64,000 nucleotides of DNA from Bradyrhizobium sp. 1(2017) (GCF_011602485.2 NZ_CP050022.2:310001-374000); one strand, 5' to 3'. Numbered from the stretch's first letter, positions 53,450 through 63,501 are shown. The notes: a model not told the origin generated them from the letters alone. Numbers and translations are program-made.

Positions 53450-53620
53450 GGGGCTGCTCGCCCATATCCTGTCCGGGCGCAATATCTCCGCCTCGCCTAG
53501 CCTCATGGTCGGCGATCGCCGCCACGACATCAATGGTGCTCACGCGGTCAAGATGCGCGGCCTCGGCGTGCGCTGGGATATGGCAGTCGGGACGAACTTC
53601 CGGATCTCATCGCGATTTAG
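53450..53620 (+). pseudogene. C-terminal remnant of a HAD-family phosphatase, frameshifted
   Basis: LLAHILSGRNISASPSLMVGDRRHD followed by INGAHAVKMRGLGVRW reads as the C-terminal part of a HAD hydrolase of the phosphoglycolate phosphatase type, with the metal-binding GDRxHD block. At TGGGATATGG the frame breaks. In the next frame it continues GYGSRDELPDLIAI and stops at TAG (53618-53620). Restoring one G gives the familiar RWGYGSRDEL. No N-terminal catalytic DxDGT part is found upstream, where the TPR-caspase gene ends. So this is a truncated and frameshifted fragment. Confidence 0.7.
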
Positions 53621-54438
53621 GGCGTCGTTTCGGCCTGGTGGGCGATGCCGTGCCATACGGCATCTTTGAGAGCGATGAATGAGGGCGGTGGAATGGTCGG
53701 CGGATCGGCAGGTCCGCTCGCCGTTCCCGGCACCAGGACGGCGACGTGGATCTCGCCATCCGTATAGTAAGGGTCGCCGCCACCATTTCGGCCGAACAGG
53801 GTCGGGCCTATGCCGGAGATCTGAAAGGATTTGCTGACGACGCGGGCCGCTCGCAAGTCGGCCATCAGGAGATCCCGCTCGGCATCGATGTTGGCCGCGA
53901 TGTGATGGGTGACCTGTCCCGTATCGTGGCTCAGCCCGACGCCTCGGTCGAAAGTCGCCGAACCGAGCCAGACTGGACGACCGTCGTTACCCTTTTCAAG
54001 GACCTTCCAGAACCGAACGTGGTTCCGCCGATCTGCACTTTTCCCTGCAGGCTTCTCGAACGCGTATTGCTCCTTCTTTCCGAGATAATAGAGCGGGCTG
54101 ACAGGCGCGTCGCGATACGGTCGATCCAGGACCACGCTCCCGACGATCTCGATGCTCGATCGCAGCGTCACGGCGTCGGCCGCAAACCATCCGGCCGCAT
54201 TCATGGCGCGGACGACGTCTTCGCCGTCGCCAACAAGTCCAACGTTCAGGGGATCACCGGGGATGTCGTCCGACGTCCTGGTGAGCATCGGCAACGAAGC
54301 GAGCCCCGCTTCGTGCTCGTGGTGAATCCACAGGGTGGGCACCAGAACGTATGCGAGGGCCAGATAGACGAGCGCGACAAAGGCCAGCACGAAAGGCCAC
54401 CGTCGCTTCCTCGTCCCGATCTTCGCGGAATGGGTCAT
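53617..54438 (-). CDS. LssY C-terminal domain protein
   Basis: A 273-residue membrane-anchored protein. One N-terminal helix (about 14-34, WPFVLAFVALVYLALAYVLVP) precedes a soluble domain of the LssY C-terminal type: GLVGDGEDVVRAMNAAGW, then the SPLYYLGKKEQYAFEKPAG and HHIAANIDAERDLLMADL blocks. LssY was named from the Legionella type I secretion locus; the domain's function is unknown. Its stop overlaps that of the HAD remnant on the other strand. Confidence 0.82.
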   Translation of the reverse strand: MTHSAKIGTRKRRWPFVLAFVALVYLALAYVLVPTLWIHHEHEAGLASLPMLTRTSDDIPGDPLNVGLVGDGEDVVRAMNAAGWFAADAVTLRSSIEIVGSVVLDRPYRDAPVSPLYYLGKKEQYAFEKPAGKSADRRNHVRFWKVLEKGNDGRPVWLGSATFDRGVGLSHDTGQVTHHIAANIDAERDLLMADLRAARVVSKSFQISGIGPTLFGRNGGGDPYYTDGEIHVAVLVPGTASGPADPPTIPPPSFIALKDAVWHGIAHQAETTP

Positions 54439-54588
54439 GCAGTATCGTTCGAGCCAGTATACGCGACATCCTACCCATCCAGCATAGTCCGTTACGACGT
54501 CCGGCGCGAGGCTTGCGACCGCACCGGCGTGCGCCAGGCCGACGGCCGCGTTCCGGCCGGGAACCTCATTGGCCGGTGCCCCGGCGGC

Positions 54589-55008
54589 TCAGTGCGGCAC
54601 GATCTCTGCGCGATCGAGCGACTCCAGTGTTGCGGCATTGGCGCAATAGCCGTGGCAATTCTCCGCTGCGGTGCCGGCGGCGAGATCGCGATCGCATTGT
54701 CCCTTCTGATTGCAGAGCGAGCAGACCCGCTCCATATCGCGCAGCAGCAGCGGCTGCGCGCGGCCGAGGCCCTCGGCATTGACGCCGAGCTGGTCCAGCA
54801 GCTTCGGCAATTCGTCGGCGGCGTGCCTGCCGTGGCGGACGAGCTCCTCGAGATCGTCAGGCGCGATCCTGAGATCGCTGGCGATCCGGTCGAAATCGGC
54901 GCGATCGAGCCGCCGCATCTCGTTCATCTCGCGGCGATGCTTCAGCCAGCCGGCGAAGGACTCGATGAGGTCCTGGACGATGGGATAAGGCCTGCTTGCG
55001 GTGCTCAT
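54589..55008 (-). CDS. DUF6455 cysteine-rich protein
   Basis: A 139-residue soluble protein. Its C-terminal part has Cys96, Cys99, Cys105, Cys118 and Cys122 in VCSLCNQKGQCDRDL and ENCHGYCANAATL. This is the pattern of the DUF6455 family, common in alphaproteobacteria and possibly metal- or cluster-binding. The N-terminal half is helical and charged. CGGAGCCTCG precedes the ATG. The function is unknown. Confidence 0.85.
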   Translation of the reverse strand: MSTASRPYPIVQDLIESFAGWLKHRREMNEMRRLDRADFDRIASDLRIAPDDLEELVRHGRHAADELPKLLDQLGVNAEGLGRAQPLLLRDMERVCSLCNQKGQCDRDLAAGTAAENCHGYCANAATLESLDRAEIVPH

Positions 55009-55103
55009 GCGAGGCTCCGTTGGGGTCGTGGAATTGGAGCCAGATTAGGCACAATGGTGCAGAGGCGCGTTGCGCTGGATCAAATTGAGATTGCGTCGAG
55101 AGG

Positions 55104-55231
55104 CTCGTGTCCCGGACGCGGCGCAGCGTGCAACGCCGCTCCGCAGAGCCGGGGCCTATCTCGCCGGAATTGCTGGGCGCCGGCTCAGCACATCACTGAT
55201 GTGCTGCGCTGCGCTGCGTCCGGGGCACGAG
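55104..55231. repeat. Palindromic repeat CTCGTGTCCCGGACGCGGCG type
   Basis: The ends CTCGTGTCCCGGACGC and GCGTCCGGGGCACGAG are complementary, and GCGCAGCG pairs with CGCTGCGC inside them. The centre holds further short palindromes such as CACATCACTGATGTG. It lies between the DUF6455 and glycosyltransferase genes. Confidence 0.8.
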
Positions 55232-55252
55232 AGCATCGCGCGACGAGAGATC

Positions 55253-56038
55253 TCAGCCGAACCGCTCCGCCGCCCAGGCATACAGGCTACCGGGAATCGG
55301 CTTCTCGCCGCCGCGTCCCTTGGGCGAGATGTGCAGGCCGATGATGTCGGGGTTAGTGACGAGGCCGAGATAGCTCGAGGGATCGAAGAACAGTTTTGGT
55401 TCAGCATGCACGGCGTAGAACGATTGCTTCGGCAGCGCATTCTGCAATTCGCCGGTGCGGCGCGCCAGCGCGGTGAGCGCCGCGGGGCCATAGATCGCGA
55501 CGCGGATGTCGGAGAGGCGGTTCGAGCCGCCGCGGAGGCGGCGCATCATGAAGGTGATACGGTGACGCATGGAGAGCCAGTTCGGCGTCAGCTCCTCCTG
55601 CTCCATCAGCTCCTCGAAGGCGGCGACGATGCCGTGCTCGGGCGGCAGATAGATCACGGAATTGCCGAGCTGGCGCGGCCGCTCCCAGGCAAAGTACGGT
55701 TTTGCCGGATCGATCTCGACGGGCCTTAACAGCAGCACGTCGGCATCGAGCCAGAGGCCGAGATTCCCCGCCATCAGCTTCATGCGGAAGAAGTCGCTGA
55801 ACTGCAGCGTGGTCCAGTCGCGCCAGCTGCCGTCGGGCTGCGGCGGCCGCAGTCTTTCCGAGAACGCCTGCGGCAGGATCGCCTCGGCGTCCGCGTTCGC
55901 GACGCCCGCGGGCAGACCGGGAATGGTGTCGAAGCTGTAGACCGTGACCTTGTGCCCGGCAGCCAGCTGCGAGCGCAGGCAGGTCTGGCGCAGCGCGTCC
56001 ATCGGTCCATGCCAGAAGGTGACGATCTCGGGCAGCAT
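55253..56038 (-). CDS. Glycosyltransferase with DXD motif (capsular-type)
   Basis: A 261-residue protein. The sugar-binding DXD motif lies in NLGLWLDADVLLLRPV, preceded by FSDFFRMKLM, a pattern of GT32-like/capsular polysaccharide glycosyltransferases. The C-terminal GLHISPKGRGGEKPIPGSLY holds a metal-binding His. It probably adds a sugar to a surface polysaccharide or glycolipid, and no other polysaccharide gene is near. The ATG at 56038 begins MLPEIVTFWHG; an in-frame ATG at 56071 lies over the leuD terminator and is less likely. Confidence 0.83.
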   Translation of the reverse strand: MLPEIVTFWHGPMDALRQTCLRSQLAAGHKVTVYSFDTIPGLPAGVANADAEAILPQAFSERLRPPQPDGSWRDWTTLQFSDFFRMKLMAGNLGLWLDADVLLLRPVEIDPAKPYFAWERPRQLGNSVIYLPPEHGIVAAFEELMEQEELTPNWLSMRHRITFMMRRLRGGSNRLSDIRVAIYGPAALTALARRTGELQNALPKQSFYAVHAEPKLFFDPSSYLGLVTNPDIIGLHISPKGRGGEKPIPGSLYAWAAERFG

Positions 56039-56070
56039 GGGCTCAAGCTCAGGAGAAGATGATCCGGGCA

Positions 56071-56105
56071 AAGAAAAAGCCCCGGCGCCATCAGCACCGG
56101 GGCTC
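56071..56105 (-). terminator. Rho-independent terminator after leuD
   Basis: On the minus strand GCCCCGG pairs with CCGGGGC across an 11-base loop and is followed by TTTTTCTT. It lies 17 bases beyond the leuD stop. Confidence 0.9.
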
Positions 56106-56121
56106 GAGCGAAGATTTGTGA

Positions 56122-56727
56122 TCAGGCCCAGGCGCGCTCGCGCTTGAGCTTGTCCTCATAGGTGTCGATCGAGGACTTCTTCTCCATCGTGAGGCCGATG
56201 TCGTCGAGGCCGTTGATCAGGCAGTGCTTGCGGAACGGATCAATCTCGAACTTGACCTTGCCGCCGTCGGGACCGCGGATCTCCTGGTTCGGCAGGTCGA
56301 TCGTCAGCGTCGCATTGGCGCCGCGCTCGGCGTCGTCGAACAGCTTGTCGAGGTCTTCCTGCGAGACGCGGATCGGCAGAATGCCGTTCTTGAAGCAGTT
56401 GTTGTAGAAGATGTCGCCGAACGAGGTCGAGATCACGCAGCGGATGCCGAAATCGAGCAGCGCCCAGGGCGCATGCTCGCGGCTCGAGCCGCAGCCGAAA
56501 TTGTCGCCGGCCACCAGCACCTTCGAATTGCGATAGGCGGGCTGGTTGAGGACGAAATCCGGGTTCTCGCTGCCGTCGTCCTTGTAGCGCTGCTCGGAGA
56601 AGAGTCCCTTGCCAAGGCCGGTGCGCTTGATGGTCTTGAGGTACTGCTTCGGAATGATCATGTCGGTGTCGACATTGATGATCTTCAGCGGCGCCGCGAC
56701 GCCTTCCAGCGTGGTGAACTTGTCCAT
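56122..56727 (-). CDS. leuD: 3-isopropylmalate dehydratase small subunit
   Basis: A 201-residue protein. [33 protein letters not shown] and [11 protein letters not shown] are the standard LeuD blocks of the aconitase swivel domain. With LeuC it isomerises 2- to 3-isopropylmalate in leucine synthesis. The ATG at 56727 is chosen because the leading residues match the family; the longer frame does not. It is separated from leuC by 2.7 kb containing rightward genes. Confidence 0.98.
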   Translation of the reverse strand: MDKFTTLEGVAAPLKIINVDTDMIIPKQYLKTIKRTGLGKGLFSEQRYKDDGSENPDFVLNQPAYRNSKVLVAGDNFGCGSSREHAPWALLDFGIRCVISTSFGDIFYNNCFKNGILPIRVSQEDLDKLFDDAERGANATLTIDLPNQEIRGPDGGKVKFEIDPFRKHCLINGLDDIGLTMEKKSSIDTYEDKLKRERAWA

Positions 56728-56853
56728 GGTTGGGCTTTCCCGGATGGGTCTAGGGGAGCAGGTATTTATCGCGATCGGGGCCCAAATCATAGGCCGAATT
56801 CGGCAGATCTCGTCTGCTTGGCCGGAGCGCACCGCCGCGGCGGTGATACCGGC

Positions 56854-57252
56854 CTACTCTACCTTAGCCTCGATCGCGGCCATATCGTCGTCTGACAGGC
56901 CGAAATGATGGCCGATCTCGTGGATCAGCACGTGGCGGACGATGTGGCCGAGGGTCTCGTCGTGCTCGGCCCAGTAATCCAGGATCGGCCGGCGGTAGAG
57001 CCAGACCATGTTGGGCAGCCGCGCCACGTCGCCCAGGCTCTGCTGCGGCAGTCCGATGCCCTGGAACAGGCCGAGCAGGTCGAACTCGCTCTCGCATTGC
57101 ATCTCGTCCAGCACTTCCTCGGTCGGGAAGTCGTCGACGCGGATGATGACGCCCTCGCAGAGCTTGCGAAACTCCGCCGGCAGGCGCTCGAAGATCTCGT
57201 GCGCCGTCGCTTCCATCTCGGCCAGCGAGGGCGCTTTCAATTCCGTCCACAT
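56854..57252 (-). CDS. Minimal zinc metallopeptidase-like protein
   Basis: A 132-residue protein. The C-terminal motif HVLIHEIGHHFGLSDDDM is an HExxHxxxxxxxD zincin signature of the small, neutral metallopeptidase family often annotated metallopeptidase family protein (DUF1025). It contains no signal peptide. The substrate is unknown. It lies between leuD and the first of the small secreted genes, divergent from the latter. Confidence 0.87.
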   Translation of the reverse strand: MWTELKAPSLAEMEATAHEIFERLPAEFRKLCEGVIIRVDDFPTEEVLDEMQCESEFDLLGLFQGIGLPQQSLGDVARLPNMVWLYRRPILDYWAEHDETLGHIVRHVLIHEIGHHFGLSDDDMAAIEAKVE

Positions 57253-57375
57253 GGGCTTGTCTTAGCGCGGGTTCCGTGGCGATGCATCTGGCTTTATAAG
57301 CGCGGCGAGGTTGACGCGCGCCGCCAAAACGGGGAGCGTGGGGCCTCGAATGGGACGTTTCAGGTGGGCGGAAAA

Positions 57376-57702
57376 ATGCGAGCGAAAACAGCGCTGACGC
57401 TACTGTGCATGGGGTTGTTTTCGCAGTTTAGTGTGGGGGCTGAAGCCCAGACTCACGCCCAGACCGCCGGCCCCACGATCCGCCTTGCCCAGGCAGCCCC
57501 GCCTGATGACGTGCCCCCGCCGCGCAAACGGCCTCCCGCGCGCCTGCGCGTCACGCCCTATTACAGCCCGGACGGCGTCTATCCGCGCTACAATCCCGGC
57601 CCGGACGCCGTCCGCGTGTGCAACGCCACCTATGTGGAGGAGCACCGGCCGAGCGGCACGGTGATCGTGCCGCGCGTGAGCTGCTACTGGCGCCGCGGCT
57701 GA
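57376..57702 (+). CDS. Small secreted protein of unknown function
   Basis: A 108-residue protein. The signal peptide covers about 1-24 (AKTALTLLCMGLFSQFSVGAEA). A proline-rich stretch with PPPRKRPPAR follows, then RVTPYYSPDGVYPRYNPGPDAVRVCN and a C-terminal CYWRRG; two cysteines may pair. No named domain is known. It overlaps the next gene by one base (TGATG), so the two are probably co-translated. Confidence 0.78.
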   Translation: MRAKTALTLLCMGLFSQFSVGAEAQTHAQTAGPTIRLAQAAPPDDVPPPRKRPPARLRVTPYYSPDGVYPRYNPGPDAVRVCNATYVEEHRPSGTVIVPRVSCYWRRG

Positions 57703-58019
57703 TGCCCGGCTCAATGCCATCGTCGGCGAGACAGCGCGGGCGCCTGCTCGGGCTCATGGCGACGAAATGGGTTCCATTGATCGTCGCCGTCGCGCTTGCC
57801 GCCGGGCTGCCTCGCGCCTTCGCTGCGCAACGGGTGACGTTGCCGGAGGCCTCGGCGGGGATCGCGGTTTTCGATGCGCGACGCCACGCGCGAACCCATG
57901 GCATTGCGCGACCTGCTGTTCGCCGTGATCCACGCTACTACGCGCGGCCGGTCTACTACCGTCCCTATCCCTACGGCGTGCCCGCCCCGTTCGTGATCGG
58001 CTACGGACCCTTCTGGTGA
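57702..58019 (+). CDS. Small secreted Tyr/Pro-rich protein
   Basis: A protein of about 105 residues. A basic N-terminus and a hydrophobic core (VPLIVAVALAAGLPRAFA) form a signal peptide. The mature part ends in a tyrosine/proline-rich tail, RYYARPVYYRPYPYGVPAP. ATG at 57702 overlaps the stop of the gene before it (TGATG); an internal ATG at 57756 is also possible. The function is unknown. Confidence 0.7.
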   Translation: MPGSMPSSARQRGRLLGLMATKWVPLIVAVALAAGLPRAFAAQRVTLPEASAGIAVFDARRHARTHGIARPAVRRDPRYYARPVYYRPYPYGVPAPFVIGYGPFW

Positions 58020-58028
58020 CGCCGCGCG

Positions 58029-58328
58029 TTAACCCGCAGGCGCAAATCCCTTGACCAGCAGCACGGTCGCCTCCGCGCCCGCCTTGCGATCCCTCGAGAT
58101 CTCCTCGTAGTCGGGCGAGTTCGAGAAGGCGAAGAACGCGGCCTCGTCGGGAAACGACATCATGACAAGCTTGTCATGCCGCCATTCCCCTTCGCGCACG
58201 CGCGGATGCTCGTCGGCGGCGAGCAGCCTTCCACCATATTTCCTGAACACGTCGAAGAACCGCGCCTGATAGCGGTCGTAGGCCGCGCGGTCCGTCATCT
58301 TCAATTGCGCGATCGCATAGACCGTCAT
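58029..58328 (-). CDS. DUF1330 family protein
   Basis: A 99-residue ferredoxin-like fold protein of the DUF1330/NIPSNAP-like type. The patterns are VYAIAQLKMTDRAAYDRYQ at the N-terminus and VMMSFPDEAAFFAFSNSPDYEEISRDR at the C-terminus. It is cytoplasmic and of unknown function. The ATG at 58328 matches the family start. It is convergent with the secreted gene at 57702. Confidence 0.87.
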   Translation of the reverse strand: MTVYAIAQLKMTDRAAYDRYQARFFDVFRKYGGRLLAADEHPRVREGEWRHDKLVMMSFPDEAAFFAFSNSPDYEEISRDRKAGAEATVLLVKGFAPAG

Positions 58329-58499
58329 CTGCAAACGCCCTCGCTCGCGGCACTGCGTCGCATCGCTGAGCGCAGCGTCGTTCATTCATGGCGCGTTCAC
58401 GTCGCTCTCCTCAGTTTAATCCCGGGAGCGACCGCAGTTGAACAGCGATGGCGCGAATGTCGCTGCGCAAATCTCGCTGTCCAGATTCAGGAGGATTCC

Positions 58500-59069
58500 A
58501 TGCTGAGGATATTGAGTCTCAGGGCAAGCCCGATGCGTTTGCTCGGGCTCGCGGCCGCCGCGACGCTGATGCTATCGGCCGGCACCGCGCGTCGCGCTGA
58601 AGCACTCACCTTGATCAATCCGGCGACGTCGCCCGCGACCAAGGCTGCGGCAGACGACCTCGTCACGCAGGTTCGCCACGGCGGCGGGCATGGACATGGC
58701 GGCGGCTTTCACGGCGGAGGTTTTCGCGGGGGCGGCTTCCATGGCGGTGGTTTTCGCGGAGGGCATGTTGGCGGCTTCCGCGGCGGTGGATTTCACCGCG
58801 GCCATATCGGTGGCTTCCGCGCCGCGCCGGCCTTTCACCGCCATGTCGGTGGCTATCGCCATGGCGGCTTTCGATATGGCGGCTACCACCGACACTGGGG
58901 CTATCAGCGCCCCCATTACGGCTATCGCCACTTCCACCGGCGCTATTATTCCAGCGGCTATTATCCCTACTACAACTATCCACGCCGCTGCCGGGTGATC
59001 TGGACCTATTACGGCCCGCGCCGCGTCTGCCGCTGGCCCCGCTGGCACTATCCGTACCGGTACTGGTAG
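58500..59069 (+). CDS. Secreted Gly/His/Tyr-rich protein
   Basis: A 189-residue protein. A strong AGGAGG ribosome binding site precedes the ATG. The signal peptide (LGLAAAATLMLSAGTARRAEA) is followed by a short helical stretch. The remainder is low complexity: HGGGHGHGGGFHGGGF-type repeats, then HRHWGYQRPHYGYRHFH and a tyrosine-rich tail. Histidine and glycine runs suggest metal binding or an extended surface structure. No function is known. It ends at a hairpin terminator. Confidence 0.82.
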   Translation: MLRILSLRASPMRLLGLAAAATLMLSAGTARRAEALTLINPATSPATKAAADDLVTQVRHGGGHGHGGGFHGGGFRGGGFHGGGFRGGHVGGFRGGGFHRGHIGGFRAAPAFHRHVGGYRHGGFRYGGYHRHWGYQRPHYGYRHFHRRYYSSGYYPYYNYPRRCRVIWTYYGPRRVCRWPRWHYPYRYW

Positions 59070-59086
59070 GCCGATCGAAATGAGAA

Positions 59087-59111
59087 GGGCGCCGCAGCGG
59101 CGCCCTTTGTT
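59087..59111 (+). terminator. Rho-independent terminator
   Basis: GGGCGCCGC and GCGGCGCCC form a near-perfect stem, followed by TTTGTT. It ends the Gly/His-rich gene. Confidence 0.85.
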
Positions 59112-59128
59112 CATCCGGATGGCTAAAG

Positions 59129-59329
59129 CTAATCCTTCAGCTTCCACGATGCGGATCTCCACCGCATCAAATTATCGAGCTTCCATTGTTTGAACATCGC
59201 CGGCGGCCAGTGGCTGAGCTTTGAGGTCTCCTCGACCTCTGGCTTGGCGACGCGCAGCGGCATCGCGCGCCGCCGGTTTTGGCGCGTGGCCTCGCTGATC
59301 AGATCGACATAGTCCGGCTTGTTGGCCAT
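59129..59329 (-). CDS. Small conserved-type hypothetical protein
   Basis: A 66-residue basic protein rich in tryptophan and lysine (SHWPPAMFKQWKLDNLMRW). No signal peptide or domain is recognised. GAGGA lies eight bases before the ATG, which makes expression plausible. The gene is in the same orientation as leuC but 95 bases downstream of it. Confidence 0.6.
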   Translation of the reverse strand: MANKPDYVDLISEATRQNRRRAMPLRVAKPEVEETSKLSHWPPAMFKQWKLDNLMRWRSASWKLKD

Positions 59330-59423
59330 CGGCAGCGTCCTCGCGAAAACCTCGCGAGGACGAGAATGTGGCGACGCGGATTAAGGGCGGTTTGCCGCAA
59401 TCGCTACAATTGCAGGGACGAGC

Positions 59424-60830
<1,407 letters not shown>

Positions 60831-61084
60831 GAGCTTCAGCTCCGAAGAATGTGTGTCAGCGATGAGCGCGCCTGGCGCGCGGGCAACAAATCGTCAGCGC
60901 AGCCTTTCAGGCTGCGCGAATAAGCTCTGACGTTGCCGAGGTCGCGAAGCGTCCGAAGAACCGGCCAGGCAGCCGCGAGCGATCGTCGATGACGATGGGC
61001 TTGACGGGGACGGGGCTGGTCCGATCTGGAAACATTCTAGAAGCTATATAGCATGCAGCGGTAAAAGCGCGAGCGTTTCAGTTC

Positions 61085-61170
61085 GTCATTGCGAGCGCAG
61101 CGAAGCAATCCAGAAATGCGTCCGCGGAAACAGTCTGGATTGCTTCGTCGCAAGGGCTCCTCGCAATGAC
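61085..61170. repeat. Palindromic repeat, family B copy 4
   Basis: Complete copy: GTCATTGCGAGCGCAGCGAAG continues to CAATCCAGAAATGCGTCCGCGG, and CTGGATTGCTTCGTCGC leads to CTCGCAATGAC. It lies between leuC and rplS, downstream of rplS on the minus strand. Confidence 0.85.
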
Positions 61171-61183
61171 AGCGGGGCCAAAC

Positions 61184-61213
61184 AAAAAAGCGCGGAGCCG
61201 AGCCCCGCGCTTT
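61184..61213 (-). terminator. Rho-independent terminator of the ffh-rplS operon
   Basis: On the minus strand AAGCGCGG pairs with CCGCGCTT across GGCTCGGCT, followed by TTTTTTGTTT. It starts about 26 bases beyond the rplS stop, closing the ffh-rpsP-rimM-trmD-rplS unit. Confidence 0.92.
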
Positions 61214-61238
61214 CGAAACTTGCCAGATGGGCGAAAGC

Positions 61239-61619
61239 TTACTCGCCGACGGCAGTCGCGCGGTCCTGCTTCTCGACGATGCGGGCCGACTTGCCGCGGA
61301 GGTTGCGGAGGTAATAGAGCTTGGCGCGACGCACCTTGCCGCGACGCACCACCTTGATCGAGTCGATCATCGGCGACATCAGCGGGAACACGCGCTCGAC
61401 GCCCTCGCCATAAGAGATCTTGCGAACGGTGAAGCTCTCGTTGAGGCCACCACCGGAACGCCCGATGCAAACGCCTTCATAGGCCTGCACGCGGGTGCGG
61501 TCGCCTTCGACGACCTTCACGTTGACGATCACGGTGTCGCCGGGGCCGAATTCCGGAATGGCCTTGCCGGCGGACAGCTTGTCGAATTGCTCTTGCTCGA
61601 GCTGCTTGATCAGGTTCAT
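61239..61619 (-). CDS. rplS: 50S ribosomal protein L19
   Basis: A 126-residue protein. [20 protein letters not shown] with [20 protein letters not shown] and [25 protein letters not shown] are diagnostic of L19, which lies at the 30S-50S interface. The ATG at 61619 is preceded by GGAGATTTACCC. It is the last gene of the conserved ffh-rpsP-rimM-trmD-rplS order, 109 bases after trmD. Confidence 0.98.
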   Translation of the reverse strand: MNLIKQLEQEQFDKLSAGKAIPEFGPGDTVIVNVKVVEGDRTRVQAYEGVCIGRSGGGLNESFTVRKISYGEGVERVFPLMSPMIDSIKVVRRGKVRRAKLYYLRNLRGKSARIVEKQDRATAVGE

Positions 61620-61728
61620 GGGTAAATCTCCATCGGCGCGCCCAGCCTTGGAAACGGGGGCTGCGCGAAATTCGTTTATCCAGCCATTGCGGATGTGGCC
61701 GCTCCTATAAGGCAAGCCGGAGCGTTTG

Positions 61729-62484
61729 TCACCCGTCTGTCTTGTTTTTTGGCGTTTTTTGGCGACCGGCCCGATTCGGGGGCTTGGCTGGGATCTGCGC
61801 CCACAAATCCGGCCGCCGGGCCGCCGTCAGGGCCTCGGATTCAGCACGCCGCCAGGCCGCGACCTTGGCGTGGTCGCCGGAGGTCAGGATGTCAGGGATC
61901 GGAGCCCCCTCGAACAGCTGCGGGCGGGTATATTGGGGGTATTCGAGCAGGCCGTCCGAGAAGCTTTCCTCGGTTCCCGAGGCCTCCTTGCCCATCACCC
62001 CCGGCAACAGCCGGACGCAGGCGTCGATCAGGGCCAGCGCGGCGATTTCACCCCCGGACAGGACGTAATCGCCGATCGAGACCTCCTCCAGGCCGCGCCC
62101 GTCGATCACCCGCTGGTCCACCCCCTCGAACCGCCCGCAGACGATCAGGGGGCCGGGGCCCTTGGCGAGCTCGGCGACGCGGGCCTGGGTCAATGGCCGA
62201 CCGCGCGGGCTCATCAGCAAACGAGGCCGGTCCGGACCGGCCTCGGCGGCATCGATCGCCGCGGCCAGCACATCCGCCCGCAGCACCATGCCCGGCCCGC
62301 CGCCCGCGGGGGTGTCGTCGACACTGCGGTGGCGGTCGGTGGCGGAAGCCCTGATATCGCGAGCCTCGATCTCCCAGATGCCGGCGGCAAGCGCCCGGCC
62401 GGCGAGGCTCACGCCCAGCGGCCCCGGAAACATCTCCGGAAACAGCGTCAGCACCGTCGCGCGCCAGGGGGATGGATTGGTCAT
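61729..62484 (-). CDS. trmD: tRNA (guanine-37-N1)-methyltransferase
   Basis: A 251-residue SPOUT-fold enzyme. [53 protein letters not shown] and [22 protein letters not shown] match TrmD. It methylates G37 of tRNAs to prevent frameshifting. A family A repeat lies just upstream and reaches into rimM. The gene is co-directional with rimM and rplS. Confidence 0.98.
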   Translation of the reverse strand: MTNPSPWRATVLTLFPEMFPGPLGVSLAGRALAAGIWEIEARDIRASATDRHRSVDDTPAGGGPGMVLRADVLAAAIDAAEAGPDRPRLLMSPRGRPLTQARVAELAKGPGPLIVCGRFEGVDQRVIDGRGLEEVSIGDYVLSGGEIAALALIDACVRLLPGVMGKEASGTEESFSDGLLEYPQYTRPQLFEGAPIPDILTSGDHAKVAAWRRAESEALTAARRPDLWAQIPAKPPNRAGRQKTPKNKTDG

Positions 62485-62498
62485 TGGATCCCGATCTC

Positions 62499-62630
62499 GT
62501 CGTCCCGGGGCGCGCGGAGCGCGAGCCCGGGACCCATAACCACCGCAGTCAATTTTGCGACGATTGGAGCTACCAGCTTAGCTAAAAACCACGGCTTGTG
62601 GTTATGGGTCCCCGCCTTCGCGGGGACGAC
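62499..62630. repeat. Palindromic repeat, family A copy 6, overlapping the rimM stop
   Basis: The ends are GTCGTCCCGG and CGGGGACGAC. The left arm contains CGCGCGGAGCGCG. Inner ACCCATAACCACCG pairs with GTGGTTATGGGT. The right arm includes the last codons of rimM and its TAA stop at 62602-62604. Confidence 0.9.
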
Positions 62631-63159
62631 CCGTGGATAGGGCTTCTTGCTCGTCCTCCCCCTCAACCTCCTGCGGCAGCGCGATCACCACGCGGCCGCC
62701 GGCAATGTCGACCTCCGGCACCACCGCGTTGGAGAACGGCAGCAGCAGCGTCGCACCCTTGGGTGGCGCGATCTCGATGATGTCGCCGGCGCCGAAATTG
62801 TGGATTGCGAGCACGCGGCCGAGCGCGTCGCCGTCGGTGGTGACGGCGGCGAGCCCGATCAGGTCGGTGTGGTAATACTCGTCCGCGTCGGTCGCGGGCA
62901 GTTTTTCGCGCGGGACGTAGAGCTCGATGCCGTTGAGACGCTCGGCCTCATCGCGGGTCGTGACGCCCTTGAACGTCGCGACCAGATGGTCTTTGGCCTC
63001 GCGCGCCGTTGCGACCTCGAACTGGCGCTTGCCGTCCTTGGCGAGAAGCGGACCGTAGCGCCTGACGGCAAAGGGATCTTCGGTGAAGGTCCACAATTTG
63101 ACCGCGCCGCGCACCCCATGCGCGGCGCCGATCCGCGCGACGCAGACCAGCGCCGACAT
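62602..63159 (-). CDS. rimM: 16S rRNA processing protein RimM
   Basis: A 185-residue protein. The N-terminal [19 protein letters not shown] and the PRC-barrel part [21 protein letters not shown] with [15 protein letters not shown] are typical. It helps 30S maturation around helix 33 and binds S19. The last nine residues, GRPREGGDP, and the stop come from a family A repeat; the family usually ends near EVEGEDEQ. The ATG is nine bases after the rpsP stop. Confidence 0.97.
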   Translation of the reverse strand: MSALVCVARIGAAHGVRGAVKLWTFTEDPFAVRRYGPLLAKDGKRQFEVATAREAKDHLVATFKGVTTRDEAERLNGIELYVPREKLPATDADEYYHTDLIGLAAVTTDGDALGRVLAIHNFGAGDIIEIAPPKGATLLLPFSNAVVPEVDIAGGRVVIALPQEVEGEDEQEALSTGRPREGGDP

Positions 63160-63168
63160 GATCTAGCC

Positions 63169-63501
63169 TTAGCCCTTGGCGGCGGCTTCGGCCTGCGCCT
63201 TGCGCTCCTTGCGCGGCACGGCCTTCTCGGGGTTGTTGCGCGCTTCGCGCTTCTTGACGCCGGCGGCGTCGAGGAAACGCGACACGCGATCCGACGGCTG
63301 CGCGCCCTTGGCGAGCCAGGCCTTCACCTTCTCCATGTCGAGCTTCAGGCGGGTCTCGTTGTCCTTCGGCAGCAGCGGGTTGAAATAGCCGAGACGCTCG
63401 ATGAAGCGGCCATCGCGGGGGAAGCGCGAATCGGCGACGACGACGTGATAGACGGGACGCTTCTTGGTGCCTGCGCGGGCGAGGCGGATAACGACGGACA
63501 T
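63169..63501 (-). CDS. rpsP: 30S ribosomal protein S16
   Basis: A 110-residue protein starting [39 protein letters not shown] is the S16 hallmark. An alanine/lysine-rich C-terminal tail ([12 protein letters not shown]) is usual in alphaproteobacteria. It binds 16S rRNA early in 30S assembly. GGAGAACTG precedes the ATG. It is followed by rimM after nine bases. Confidence 0.98.
   Translation of the reverse strand: MSVVIRLARAGTKKRPVYHVVVADSRFPRDGRFIERLGYFNPLLPKDNETRLKLDMEKVKAWLAKGAQPSDRVSRFLDAAGVKKREARNNPEKAVPRKERKAQAEAAAKG

Larger units (their letters stand above)
60831..61238. other. Gene-free stretch between leuC and rplS
   Basis: It contains the leuC leader and promoter region, with an unusually AT-rich CTATATAGC on the minus strand near 61046 as a possible -10 element. 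It also holds the family B repeat at 61085-61170 and the rplS terminator at 61184-61213. No coding sequence is seen. Confidence 0.6.
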
